The position numbers and the translations under genes were made by a program. DNA of 64,000 nucleotides. Source: Rhizobium mesosinicum (GTDB taxonomy: Bacteria; Pseudomonadota; Alphaproteobacteria; Rhizobiales; Rhizobiaceae). The notes under the pieces are model-generated. The model did not search any database. It was not told the origin of the DNA and saw only the letters and a list, made by a program, of their open reading frames with translations. Positions within the stretch are counted from its first letter, which is position 1. Every line of letters starts with the position of its first letter. Shown in pieces: positions 24,766 through 32,540 of this stretch. The DNA lies in NCBI RefSeq assembly GCF_019511345.1, contig NZ_JAEUAK010000014.1, forward strand, positions 62,001 through 126,000, written 5' to 3'.

Positions 24766-26086
24766 ATTTCCCGATACAAAACTCCGAAAAGATGACACCA
24801 AGAAGATCTTCAACGTCGACCCGTCCGGTAATGCGCCCCAGATGATCACCGGCGAGCCGTAAAGATTCCGCCCTGATCTCTAGGCTTTGCTCTGGGTGAT
24901 CGATTGCCGCCGACAAGGCACTCAAGCATTTCGAGAGCGAATCCTTATGCCGCTCCCGCGTCGGAAGAGATAAAGACAGACCCTCAAACTTCTGTTCGAT
25001 AAAGGAAGAAACAAAATCCCGAAGTTCCGGAAGACCTTCACCCGTCATTGTAGAAATCTGAAGGTCGTATGAAGCAACTGAAGGATACAGATCCCGCTTG
25101 GTGCCAACAATAACATGCGATGGAGCGCGTTCCAAGTCGACAGGATCTATTGGCGACGGCGAGCCTATGTCGACCAGGAAGAGCACAAGATCAGCATTGT
25201 TCAACGCCAGCTGCGCTCTCTTGATACCCTCCCGCTCCACGATATCATCGGTGTCTCGCAAACCCGCGGTGTCATAAAGCTTGACCAGATAACCATTCAG
25301 GTTGATGTCGACATGAAGCACGTCACGCGTCGTGCCGGCTATGTCGGTAACAATTGCCACGTCCCTCTGCGCAAACCAGTTCATCAAGCTGGATTTACCA
25401 GCATTGGGCGCCCCTGCAATAACAACTTTAAAACCATCCCGGACAATCTCCCCCATATCGGCATGGGAAAGATGATCCTCTATCTGTATCCGAAGCTCCG
25501 ATAGTGCCGCCCAGATCTGATCGGAGACAGAGCCGGGAACGCCATCTTCGTCCGGGAAATCCAGTTCGGCTTCGAGCAAGGCGCGAGAGCGCGTAACTCG
25601 TTCCGCCCATGAATCATATAGACGAGACAGCCCCCCCGAGCTTTGCTCCAGCGCCAGACGACGCTGCATTTCCGTCTCAGCCGCAATAAGGTCTGCTAAT
25701 CCTTCGATTTCGATGAGGTCGAGCTTACCGTTTTCAAAGGCGCGGCGGCTGAATTCGCCTTCCATTGCCAGCCTGGTCCCCGAAAACGTCGCCAGTTCTC
25801 TCAATAGAGCCGATACGACCGCTTTCGAACCGTGGACCTGGAATTCGGCAGAGTCCTCGCCGGTAAAGGAGGCCGGACCCGGAAAGAAAAGAACTAGCCC
25901 GGCATCGATAGGAAAACCGTTCCGAGTCCGAATCGTTCGGTAAGAGGCGGTTCGCGGTGATGGAATCCCACCAATTAACGCCTCCAGGATGAGACCGGTC
26001 TGCGGACCACTGACACGAACAACCGACACACCTGACGGGGGGGTGCCGCTCGAAAGCGCAAATATGGTATCGTTCCACGTTTCCAT
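24764..26086 (-). CDS. mnmE: tRNA modification GTPase MnmE
   Basis: MnmE (TrmE) is the GTPase partner of MnmG. The 440-residue protein has the N-terminal tetrahydrofolate-binding domain, a helical domain and an inserted G domain (about residues 220-375) with G1 GAPNAGKSS, G3 DTAGLRDTDD and G4 GTKRD. It ends in the invariant FCIGK, whose cysteine is essential in characterised enzymes. Start is ATG at 26086. A hairpin terminator for the upstream gene rho lies between the two, so mnmE probably has its own promoter. Confidence 0.96.
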   Translation of the reverse strand: METWNDTIFALSSGTPPSGVSVVRVSGPQTGLILEALIGGIPSPRTASYRTIRTRNGFPIDAGLVLFFPGPASFTGEDSAEFQVHGSKAVVSALLRELATFSGTRLAMEGEFSRRAFENGKLDLIEIEGLADLIAAETEMQRRLALEQSSGGLSRLYDSWAERVTRSRALLEAELDFPDEDGVPGSVSDQIWAALSELRIQIEDHLSHADMGEIVRDGFKVVIAGAPNAGKSSLMNWFAQRDVAIVTDIAGTTRDVLHVDINLNGYLVKLYDTAGLRDTDDIVEREGIKRAQLALNNADLVLFLVDIGSPSPIDPVDLERAPSHVIVGTKRDLYPSVASYDLQISTMTGEGLPELRDFVSSFIEQKFEGLSLSLPTRERHKDSLSKCLSALSAAIDHPEQSLEIRAESLRLAGDHLGRITGRVDVEDLLGVIFSEFCIGK

Positions 26087-26134
26087 ATCGTGTTCGGCCT
26101 ATCGGTTCGTTTCCGAATCAATCCGGAACAGAAA

Positions 26135-26167
26135 AGGCTGGTGGTCGTGTAAACGACTCACCAGCCT
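26135..26167 (-). terminator. Rho-gene terminator hairpin
   Basis: Read on the minus strand just past the rho stop, the sequence forms a long stem: 9 bp (AGGCTGGTG / CACCAGCCT) continuing into 5 bp (GTCGT / ACGAC) with one bulged base and a 4-base loop, followed by TTTTC. This fits an intrinsic terminator of the rho transcript. Confidence 0.75.
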
Positions 26168-26191
26168 CCGCCTGAGGAATCCGGCTAATAA

Positions 26192-27457
26192 TTAGGTATT
26201 CATCGAGTCGAAGAAGTCACCATTATTCTTCGTCTGTTTCAGCTTGTCGATGAGGAATTCAATCGCATCGGTGGTTCCCATCGGAGCGAGGATGCGGCGC
26301 AGAACGAAGATCTTCTGCAGATCCTGGCGCGGAACGAGCAGGTCTTCCTTACGCGTGCCCGACTTGAGAATATCCATGGCCGGGAAGATACGCTTGTCGG
26401 CAACCTTACGATCGAGAACGATTTCAGAGTTACCGGTGCCCTTGAATTCTTCGAAGATGACTTCGTCCATACGGCTACCCGTGTCGATGAGAGCCGTTGC
26501 GATGATGGTCAGCGAACCACCCTCTTCAATGTTACGTGCGGCACCGAAGAAGCGCTTGGGGCGCTGGAGCGCATTGGCGTCGACACCACCGGTCAGAACC
26601 TTACCCGATGACGGAACGACGGTATTGTAGGCGCGGCCAAGGCGGGTGATGGAATCCAGCAGGATGACAACGTCGCGGCCGTGTTCCACCAGGCGCTTGG
26701 CCTTTTCGATTACCATTTCGGCGACCTGCACGTGCCGAACTGCCGGCTCGTCGAATGTGGAGGAGATGACTTCGCCACGGACCGAACGCTGCATATCCGT
26801 GACTTCTTCCGGACGTTCGTCGATCAGCAGAACGATCAGATAGCATTCCGGATGGTTAGCAGTGATCGAGTGAGCGATGTTCTGCAGGAGAACCGTTTTA
26901 CCTGTGCGTGGCGGAGCAACGATCAGTCCGCGCTGACCCTTGCCGAGAGGCGCCACGAGATCGATCACGCGGGGCGAGAGATCTTTGGAGGTTGGAACGT
27001 CCAACTCCATCTTGAAACGCTCGTTCGGATAGAGCGGTGTCAGGTTGTCGAAATGAACCTTATGACGGATCTTTTCGGGATCGTCGAAGTTGATTGTGTT
27101 GACCTTGAGAAGCGCGAAATAGCGTTCGCCCTCCTTCGGACCGCGGATCGGACCCTCGACCGTATCGCCGGTCTTCAGAGAGAAGCGACGGATCTGGGAG
27201 GGAGAGATATAGATATCGTCCGGACCGGGCAGATAGTTGGCATTTGCGGAGCGCAGAAATCCGAAACCATCTTGCAGGACTTCAACGACGCCTTCGCCAA
27301 TGATTTCGATATCCTGGCTGGCAAGAACCTTGAGGATTGCAAACATGAGCTCCTGCTTGCGCATCGTGCTCGCATTCTCGACCTCAAGCGATTCGGCAAA
27401 AGCCAGAAGATCTGTCGGGGATTTACTCTTAAGTTCCTGAAGCTTCATTTCAGCCAT
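26192..27457 (-). CDS. rho: Transcription termination factor Rho
   Basis: Rho is the hexameric RNA helicase that ends transcription. The 421-residue form chosen here begins MAEMKLQELK at 27457 and matches E. coli Rho (419). It has the N-terminal helical and cold-shock-like RNA-binding domain (GFGFLRSANANYLPGPDDIYISP), Walker A PPRTGKT, Walker B VILLDSITRLGRAYN and the Q/R-loop region. The frame is open for 50 more codons upstream, but that part is not Rho-like and probably belongs to the leader. No strong ribosome binding site is seen before the chosen ATG. Confidence 0.96.
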   Translation of the reverse strand: MAEMKLQELKSKSPTDLLAFAESLEVENASTMRKQELMFAILKVLASQDIEIIGEGVVEVLQDGFGFLRSANANYLPGPDDIYISPSQIRRFSLKTGDTVEGPIRGPKEGERYFALLKVNTINFDDPEKIRHKVHFDNLTPLYPNERFKMELDVPTSKDLSPRVIDLVAPLGKGQRGLIVAPPRTGKTVLLQNIAHSITANHPECYLIVLLIDERPEEVTDMQRSVRGEVISSTFDEPAVRHVQVAEMVIEKAKRLVEHGRDVVILLDSITRLGRAYNTVVPSSGKVLTGGVDANALQRPKRFFGAARNIEEGGSLTIIATALIDTGSRMDEVIFEEFKGTGNSEIVLDRKVADKRIFPAMDILKSGTRKEDLLVPRQDLQKIFVLRRILAPMGTTDAIEFLIDKLKQTKNNGDFFDSMNT

Positions 27458-27655
27458 GAAGTGACCAATACTCGTTATTTTATAAGGGGAAAGGCGATGT
27501 TGGGTCGTATTCGGTACTGCGAAAGGGGCTCGCAGGCGACTGAACTCTACACACATGCCACGAAGATGAGATGGCCGGAAAATAGCGAGTCGGAACCCGG
27601 CCCGCAAGAGGGCTGCTTAAAATGTCTGAAATTTAACCTCGTCAACGCCCGGCTC

Positions 27656-28192
27656 TCAAAAAGGTTTCACTACCACCAGGATGACGATGAGGATCATCAG
27701 TGCCGTCGGCGCCTCGTTCATGAAGCGCCAGTAACGCGCCGAGCGACGGTTTTCATCCCGTTCGAACGCCCGCACAGCTCTGCTGAAAAAGACATGGACG
27801 ATGGTCAGGAGAACAACCAACCCGATCTTCGCATGAAGCCAGCCGCCATGGAAACCATAGACCGACCAGGCGAGATAAAGACCAAGGATCCAGGTCAGCA
27901 TCATCGCCGGGTTCATGATGATCTTGAGCAGCCGGCGCTCCATCACCTTGAAGGTCTCGGATTGAACCGAACCAGGTTCTGCATCCGTGTGGTAGATGAA
28001 AAGACGAGGCATGTAGAAAAGCCCAGCCATCCACGAAATCACGGCGATGATATGGAGGGCTTTGATCCATAGATAGAGATTATCAGGGTTCCAGACGAAG
28101 AGCGCGACAGCCAGAAGAGCGAAGAAGGCGAGCGCAAAATGCGCACGCCGGCGTGCGTAGGCACCCGCCTTTTGATTCGTCTGCTTTTCCAT
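27656..28192 (-). CDS. hemJ: Protoporphyrinogen IX oxidase HemJ
   Basis: HemJ catalyses oxidation of protoporphyrinogen IX to protoporphyrin IX and replaces HemG/HemY in many Alphaproteobacteria. The 178-residue membrane protein has four main hydrophobic segments. The signature IKALHIIAVISWMAGLFYMPR carries the conserved histidine near residue 48; a conserved lysine pair lies in RRLLKIIMNP. The ATG at 28192 shares one base with the hemE stop (TGATG), so the two haem-pathway genes are coupled; a GTG one codon earlier is an alternative. Confidence 0.92.
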   Translation of the reverse strand: MEKQTNQKAGAYARRRAHFALAFFALLAVALFVWNPDNLYLWIKALHIIAVISWMAGLFYMPRLFIYHTDAEPGSVQSETFKVMERRLLKIIMNPAMMLTWILGLYLAWSVYGFHGGWLHAKIGLVVLLTIVHVFFSRAVRAFERDENRRSARYWRFMNEAPTALMILIVILVVVKPF

Positions 28193-29229
28193 CACACAGC
28201 CCCCGTGGCGCGCACGCGCTCCACAAGAAGGCGTACATTCTCCGGATCCGCTTGCGGCGTGATGCCATGCCCGAGATTGAAGATCAGCGGTCCGTTTCCG
28301 AGCGCTTGAAGAATGTCGTCGATACCTTCCTCCAGCGAACGACCGCCAGCCACGACACGCATCGGATCGAGATTGCCCTGCACTGGTCCATCCTTCTGTA
28401 GCTCGGCCGCAAAGGCAAGTGGTACGGACCAGTCGAGCCCGATCGCATCTGCTCCCGTCTTCTGCCGGTAAGTTTTAAGCAGGTAGCCAGCACCTTTGGC
28501 AAAGGCGATGATCCGCGCCTGCGGCCGGCGCGCCCGGATCGAGGCGATCATCCGCGCCACGGGACGGATCGCGAAAGCTTCAAATTCCCTCTCGCCAAGA
28601 ACACCAGCCCAGGAATCGAAAATCTGCACCGCATCAGCGCCCGCATCGATCTGTGCAACGAGATAGTCGGCAGAGACATCCGCAAGCAGCATCAGCAGAT
28701 GTTCGAAGGCGCGTGGGTGCTTGTAGGCGAAGAGGCGGGCGGGCGCCTGATCCGGCGTGCCGTGACCGGCAATCATATAGGTCGCTACCGTCCAGGGCGC
28801 GCCGCAAAAACCAAGGAGGGTTGTCTCGGAGGGCAACTCATTCCTGAGACGCTTCACCGTCTCAAGGACTGGCTGCAGGTAATCGACAACGCCCTCTCCA
28901 TCCAAGCCCGCGATACCCGTCTCGTCGATCGGATCCATTTCAGGACCATGCCCCTCGGCAAAGCGCACATTGCGCTTCATCGCATCAGGGACGACCAGAA
29001 TATCGGAAAATAAGATGGCTGCATCAAAGCCATAGCGGCGTATCGGCTGAAGTGTGACCTCGACGGCATGATCAGGTGAGTAACAGAGATCGAGGAAACT
29101 TCCCGCTTTGGCGCGTGTTTCCCTGTACTCGGGCAGGTAGCGTCCTGCCTGTCTCATGAGCCAGACGGGAGGGGGCGTCAGAGTCTCCCCATCAAGAACC
29201 CGCATGATTTTCCGGCGCGTTTCACTCAA
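28192..29229 (-). CDS. hemE: Uroporphyrinogen decarboxylase
   Basis: HemE converts uroporphyrinogen III to coproporphyrinogen III in haem synthesis. The 345-residue protein has the N-terminal signature WLMRQAGRYLPEYRE with the substrate-binding arginines, and a catalytic aspartate in AILFSDILV. The start is TTG at 29229 with GGAAGAAG just upstream; an in-frame ATG at 29205 would remove the first eight residues. It is the leftmost boundary of the candidate origin and heads the hemE-hemJ pair. Confidence 0.96.
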   Translation of the reverse strand: MSETRRKIMRVLDGETLTPPPVWLMRQAGRYLPEYRETRAKAGSFLDLCYSPDHAVEVTLQPIRRYGFDAAILFSDILVVPDAMKRNVRFAEGHGPEMDPIDETGIAGLDGEGVVDYLQPVLETVKRLRNELPSETTLLGFCGAPWTVATYMIAGHGTPDQAPARLFAYKHPRAFEHLLMLLADVSADYLVAQIDAGADAVQIFDSWAGVLGEREFEAFAIRPVARMIASIRARRPQARIIAFAKGAGYLLKTYRQKTGADAIGLDWSVPLAFAAELQKDGPVQGNLDPMRVVAGGRSLEEGIDDILQALGNGPLIFNLGHGITPQADPENVRLLVERVRATGAV

Positions 29230-29447
29230 GCGCTTCTTCCCTATAAAAATCCAAAGATATCTAAAAGGTTTTTATTTCTTAGAGTCGGTGTCTATCAAGG
29301 ATTAAAATCCATCCACTGCCGGCGCGATCTGTCACGCAGGTGGAGTTAATGGGAATCGAAATTCGTATATTTGGGTTTAAAGCGGTAGAAAATTCGAATA
29401 CCGCAGGAATTCCAGAAGGTTCCAGGAATTCATCTCGCCACCCATCT

Positions 29448-29456
29448 TGTGGATAA
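29448..29456. promoter_or_regulatory. DnaA box 1
   Basis: TGTGGATAA, the exact complement of the strong consensus TTATCCACA. It lies in the right half of the hemE-PPSR gap, 81 bases from a second identical box in the same orientation. Confidence 0.85.
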
Positions 29457-29536
29457 GCTGTGCATCGTTTCGGGAAGCCTGACCACAATCCCCATACTCC
29501 ACAAGCGCCTCTGAGACGGCCTCCGAGAATTCCGGA

Positions 29537-29545
29537 TGTGGATAA
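29537..29545. promoter_or_regulatory. DnaA box 2
   Basis: A second exact TGTGGATAA, same orientation as box 1. Its last bases run into AAGGAGG, a perfect ribosome-binding-site-like word ahead of a short open frame, so DnaA binding here could also affect PPSR expression. Confidence 0.85.
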
Positions 29546-29551
29546 GGAGGC

Positions 29552-29629
29552 ATGTTTTCCCTTGCCTCGATCCCGGCCACGCCATTAGCTCTTCCCTGTC
29601 CAGTCTTTTCAACAGGCAGCGGAAAATAG
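29552..29629 (+). CDS. Possible 25-codon leader ORF upstream of the PPSR gene
   Basis: An ATG at 29552 follows a perfect AAGGAGG (29544-29550) with one base between, tight but usable. It opens a 25-codon frame ending in TAG at 29627-29629, one base before the GTG of the PPSR gene. The peptide (starting MFSLASIPATP) matches nothing I recognise. It could couple translation to PPSR, whose own start has only a weak site. It may also be chance. Confidence 0.25.
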   Translation: MFSLASIPATPLALPCPVFSTGSGK

Positions 29630-29630
29630 C

Positions 29631-30452
29631 GTGGAGAACAGAACGAACTTCTTCCATCTGCATCTGATTTCTGACTCGACCGGCGAGACTCTGATCTCCG
29701 CCGGCCGAGCCGCCTCGGCTCAGTTCAAGTCTTCTCAGCCGATCGAGCATGTCTATCCGCTGATCCGGAACCGCAAACAGCTGATGCCTGTGCTTCAGGC
29801 GATCGATAACGAACCTGGCATTGTTCTCTACACGATCGTTGATCCGGAGCTTGCCAGCATCATTGATGAACGCTGCGCGGAAATGGGCGTTGCCTCGGTC
29901 AATGTTCTGGAGCCTGTCATCGGCGCGTTCCAGATCTATCTCGGCGCTCCCTCCAGAAGACGGGTGGGCGCTCAGCACGTGATGAATGCCGGCTATTTCG
30001 CGCGCATCGAAGCGTTGAATTACACCATGGACCATGACGACGGTCAGATGCCGGAGGATTACAATGAAGCCGATGTTGTCATCGTCGGCATCAGCCGTAC
30101 GTCGAAGACGCCGACCAGCATCTATCTCGCAAACCGTGGCATCAAGACTGCGAATATTCCGATCGTTTATGGTGTGCCTTTACCCGATGCATTGGCGACG
30201 GCGACCAAACCGCTGATTGTCTGCCTCATCGCCACTACGGATCGGATTTCTCAGGTGCGCGAAAATCGTCTGCTCGGATCGACGCAGGGCTTCGACCGGG
30301 AGCACTATACCGACCGTGCAGCAATCTCGGAGGAGCTGAAATATGCGCGCTCTCTTTGCGCTCGCCATAACTGGCCAATGATCGACGTCACCCGGCGCTC
30401 GATCGAGGAAACGGCAGCGGCTATCGTTGCCCTGCGTCCGAAGCTGCGTTAA
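29631..30452 (+). CDS. Pyruvate, phosphate dikinase regulatory protein (PPSR/DUF299 family)
   Basis: Members of this family are bifunctional serine/threonine kinase-phosphorylases that switch PEP synthase or pyruvate phosphate dikinase off with ADP and on with phosphate. The 273-residue protein starts with FHLHLISDSTGET, the family N-terminus, and has a P-loop-like GISRTSKTPTSIYLANRG near residue 153. The start is GTG at 29631; an in-frame stop at 29586 and no better codon after it fix this choice. Which dikinase is the target cannot be told from this window. It is the first gene right of the candidate origin, 35 bp before maf. Confidence 0.93.
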   Translation: MENRTNFFHLHLISDSTGETLISAGRAASAQFKSSQPIEHVYPLIRNRKQLMPVLQAIDNEPGIVLYTIVDPELASIIDERCAEMGVASVNVLEPVIGAFQIYLGAPSRRRVGAQHVMNAGYFARIEALNYTMDHDDGQMPEDYNEADVVIVGISRTSKTPTSIYLANRGIKTANIPIVYGVPLPDALATATKPLIVCLIATTDRISQVRENRLLGSTQGFDREHYTDRAAISEELKYARSLCARHNWPMIDVTRRSIEETAAAIVALRPKLR

Positions 30453-30487
30453 GCGCTGAACGACTGAATCGCTCCCGAGGACCTTGA

Positions 30488-31087
30488 ATGACACCAAAGC
30501 TCGTGCTCGCATCATCAAGCCCATTCCGGCGGATGCTGATGGAAAATGCCGGTCTGGCCTTTGAAGCGCATGCCGCTAACGTCGATGAACGGGCAATCGA
30601 GGCGCCTTTGGAAAAATCGGGCGCCACGCCGGATGAGGTGGCGCTTGTTCTTGCCGAAGCGAAGGCGGATGAGGTCAGCCGGCGCTTTAGAGGAGCGCTC
30701 GCCATCGGCTCGGACCAGACGATGTCGCTTGCCGCTCAGGTCTTTCACAAGCCGAAGGATATGGCGGACGCTGCCAATCATCTGAGGATGCTCGGCGGCA
30801 GAACACATCGGTTGAACAGCGCGGTTGCGATTGTCAGAGATGGTGAAGTCTTATGGCGGCATGTGGCGCATGCGGAACTGACGATGCGTCCGCTGACCGA
30901 TGATTTTATTGCCCGCCATTTAAGGCGCGTGGGACCAAAGGCTCTGGCAAGCGTCGGTGCCTATCAGCTTGAAGGGGAGGGGATACAACTGTTCGAGAAG
31001 ATCGATGGAGATTATTTCACGATCCTCGGTCTGCCGATGTTGCCTCTCCTTGCTAAACTCCGGGAACTGGATGCGATCGATGGATGA
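30488..31087 (+). CDS. maf: Maf-family nucleotide pyrophosphatase
   Basis: Maf proteins hydrolyse non-canonical or modified nucleoside triphosphates. The 199-residue protein has the N-terminal LASSSPFRRMLMENAGL signature (the usual SPRR appears as SPFRR), the AIGSDQTM aspartate motif near residue 79 and the GAYQLEGEGIQLFEKIDGDYFTI C-terminal stretch. Its last eight bases overlap the start of aroE, so the two are translationally coupled. Confidence 0.93.
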   Translation: MTPKLVLASSSPFRRMLMENAGLAFEAHAANVDERAIEAPLEKSGATPDEVALVLAEAKADEVSRRFRGALAIGSDQTMSLAAQVFHKPKDMADAANHLRMLGGRTHRLNSAVAIVRDGEVLWRHVAHAELTMRPLTDDFIARHLRRVGPKALASVGAYQLEGEGIQLFEKIDGDYFTILGLPMLPLLAKLRELDAIDG

Positions 31088-31937
31088 TTCACGTGAAACA
31101 CATGGGCCGAAAGCGTTTGTCACGGGCTTTCCCGTCAAACACTCGCGCTCACCATTGATCCACGGCTACTGGCTGAAGACGCTCGATCTGCCGGGCAGCT
31201 ATCAAGCGCACGAGGTCGCCCCCGAAGGTTTCGCAGATTTCATCGTCTCGTTAAGGAGCGGTAGCGCCGGTTTCGTTGGCGGTAATATCACGATTCCGCA
31301 TAAGGAGATGGCGTTCAAACTGGCCGACCAACCGGACGAGCTTTCAGAAGAACTCGGCGCATCGAATACGCTATGGCTAAAGGATGGAAAAATTCTTGCG
31401 ACCAACACGGACGGCCGCGGCTTTACCGCCAATCTCGATGAACGCCGCCCCGGATGGGACCGGCATGACCGGGTCGTCGTCTTGGGTGCCGGCGGCGCGA
31501 GTCGCGCTGTCATTCAGGCGGTCCGCGACCGCGGCTTCAAAGAAATCCACGTCGTCAACCGTACAGTCGAGCGCGCACAGGAACTGGCCGACCGCTTCGG
31601 CCCGAAGGTCCATGCACATCCGACCGCAGCACTCGCCGAAGTGATAACCGGAGCAGGGCTGTTCATCAACACCACCTCTCTCGGCATGGACGGGGAGGCG
31701 GCACCCACAATCGATTTCTCTCCGATGCTTTCCGACGCGGTCGTTACCGATATCGTCTACGTGCCTTTGAAAACATCGATCCTCGCCCAGGCAGAAGAAC
31801 AGGGATTTGCGATCGTCGATGGCCTCGGTATGCTTTTGCATCAGGCGGTACCGGGATTTGAAAAGTGGTTCGGCAGGCGCCCTGTCGTCGATGAAACACT
31901 GCGAGCTCTCATCATCGCGGATATGGAAAAACACTGA
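31080..31937 (+). CDS. aroE: Shikimate dehydrogenase
   Basis: AroE reduces 3-dehydroshikimate to shikimate with NADPH. I place the start at the ATG at 31080 (285 residues), overlapping maf by 8 bp; the frame is open further upstream but inside maf. The core begins KAFVTGFPVKHSRSPLIHGYW, with substrate serines in SRSP and the NITIPHK lysine, the NTDGRG aspartate and the NADP-binding GAGGASRAV loop. The N-terminal dozen residues (MDDSRETHGP) precede the family core and are encoded by a parS-like site. Its stop shares one base with the coaE start. Confidence 0.95.
   Translation: MDDSRETHGPKAFVTGFPVKHSRSPLIHGYWLKTLDLPGSYQAHEVAPEGFADFIVSLRSGSAGFVGGNITIPHKEMAFKLADQPDELSEELGASNTLWLKDGKILATNTDGRGFTANLDERRPGWDRHDRVVVLGAGGASRAVIQAVRDRGFKEIHVVNRTVERAQELADRFGPKVHAHPTAALAEVITGAGLFINTTSLGMDGEAAPTIDFSPMLSDAVVTDIVYVPLKTSILAQAEEQGFAIVDGLGMLLHQAVPGFEKWFGRRPVVDETLRALIIADMEKH
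31085..31100. promoter_or_regulatory. parS site 3 (maf-aroE overlap)
   Basis: TGATTCACGTGAAACA matches the 16-bp parS consensus at 15 positions. It lies across the maf stop and the first codons of aroE, 1.5 kb right of the candidate origin, so parS-like sites lie on both sides of it. Confidence 0.82.
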
Positions 31938-32533
31938 TGCTGAAGATCGGCCTTACCGGCTCCATCGGAATGGGCAAGTCGACGGCGGCGAAGCTCTTTG
32001 CTGAAGCCGGTGTCGCCGTCAACGATTCAGATGCTGTCGTGCATGATCTCTATGCAGGCGAGGCGGCACCTCTGGTGGATGCGGCTTTCCCCGGCACGAT
32101 GAAAAACGGTGTTATCGACCGACAGGAACTTGGTCGGCAACTTGCTCGAGATCCAGCTGGCTTCAAGCGGCTGGAAAAGATTGTTCATCCCCTGGTGCGC
32201 AAGCAGGAGAATGAATTCGTGGCGCGGCAGAAAAAGGCGGGGACAGATATGGTGGTGCTCGACATCCCCCTGCTTTTCGAAACCGGCGCCGATCAGAGAG
32301 TGGATGTCATTGTCGTTGTCAGCGCCGATCCACAGATTCAGCGGGAGAGGGTGCTTGCGCGCCCGAACATGACGGAAGAAAAATTCAATATGATTCTCTC
32401 CCGCCAGATGTCGGATGAGGAGAAACGCCGTCGGGCCGACTACATCGTGGATAGCAGCCACGCCATAGAGACGACGAGAGAACAAGTGGCAGATATCGTC
32501 GCCGACCTGAAGAAGCGGATAACGAAGGAATAA
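31937..32533 (+). CDS. coaE: Dephospho-CoA kinase
   Basis: CoaE phosphorylates dephospho-CoA, the last step of coenzyme A synthesis. The 198-residue P-loop kinase opens with IGLTGSIGMGKSTAAK (Walker A) and has the VVLDIPLLFETG motif in the middle, plus the LID-like ARPNMTEEKF stretch. The ATG overlaps the aroE stop by one base (TGATG), continuing the coupled maf-aroE-coaE run. dnaQ follows after 7 bp. Confidence 0.96.
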   Translation: MLKIGLTGSIGMGKSTAAKLFAEAGVAVNDSDAVVHDLYAGEAAPLVDAAFPGTMKNGVIDRQELGRQLARDPAGFKRLEKIVHPLVRKQENEFVARQKKAGTDMVVLDIPLLFETGADQRVDVIVVVSADPQIQRERVLARPNMTEEKFNMILSRQMSDEEKRRRADYIVDSSHAIETTREQVADIVADLKKRITKE

Positions 32534-32540
32534 GTCCCAC

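Larger units (their letters stand above)
29230..29630. other. Candidate chromosomal origin of replication (oriC), hemE-PPSR gap
   Basis: This 401-bp gap lies between hemE and the PPSR gene, the position of the Caulobacter origin and of the mapped Sinorhizobium origin region. It contains two perfect DnaA boxes (29448, 29537), an AT-rich segment at about 29241-29281 that could be the unwinding element, and two GANTC sites (29282-29286, 29353-29357) that the CcrM methylase could modify. Flanking genes diverge from it on both sides. The TATCAA word at 29293 is a near match to an IHF site. No paired TTAA-N7-TTAA CtrA motif is seen. dnaA is not in the window. Confidence 0.8.

Noticed and set aside
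29230..29630. CtrA-binding motif (TTAA-N7-TTAA) in the candidate origin
   Set aside because: Three TTAA words occur (29302, 29346, 29377) but none is paired with the required spacing.
29430..30035. A 201-codon minus-strand frame reaching into the candidate origin
   Set aside because: Mostly antisense to the PPSR gene; no family resemblance, so the gap is treated as non-coding.
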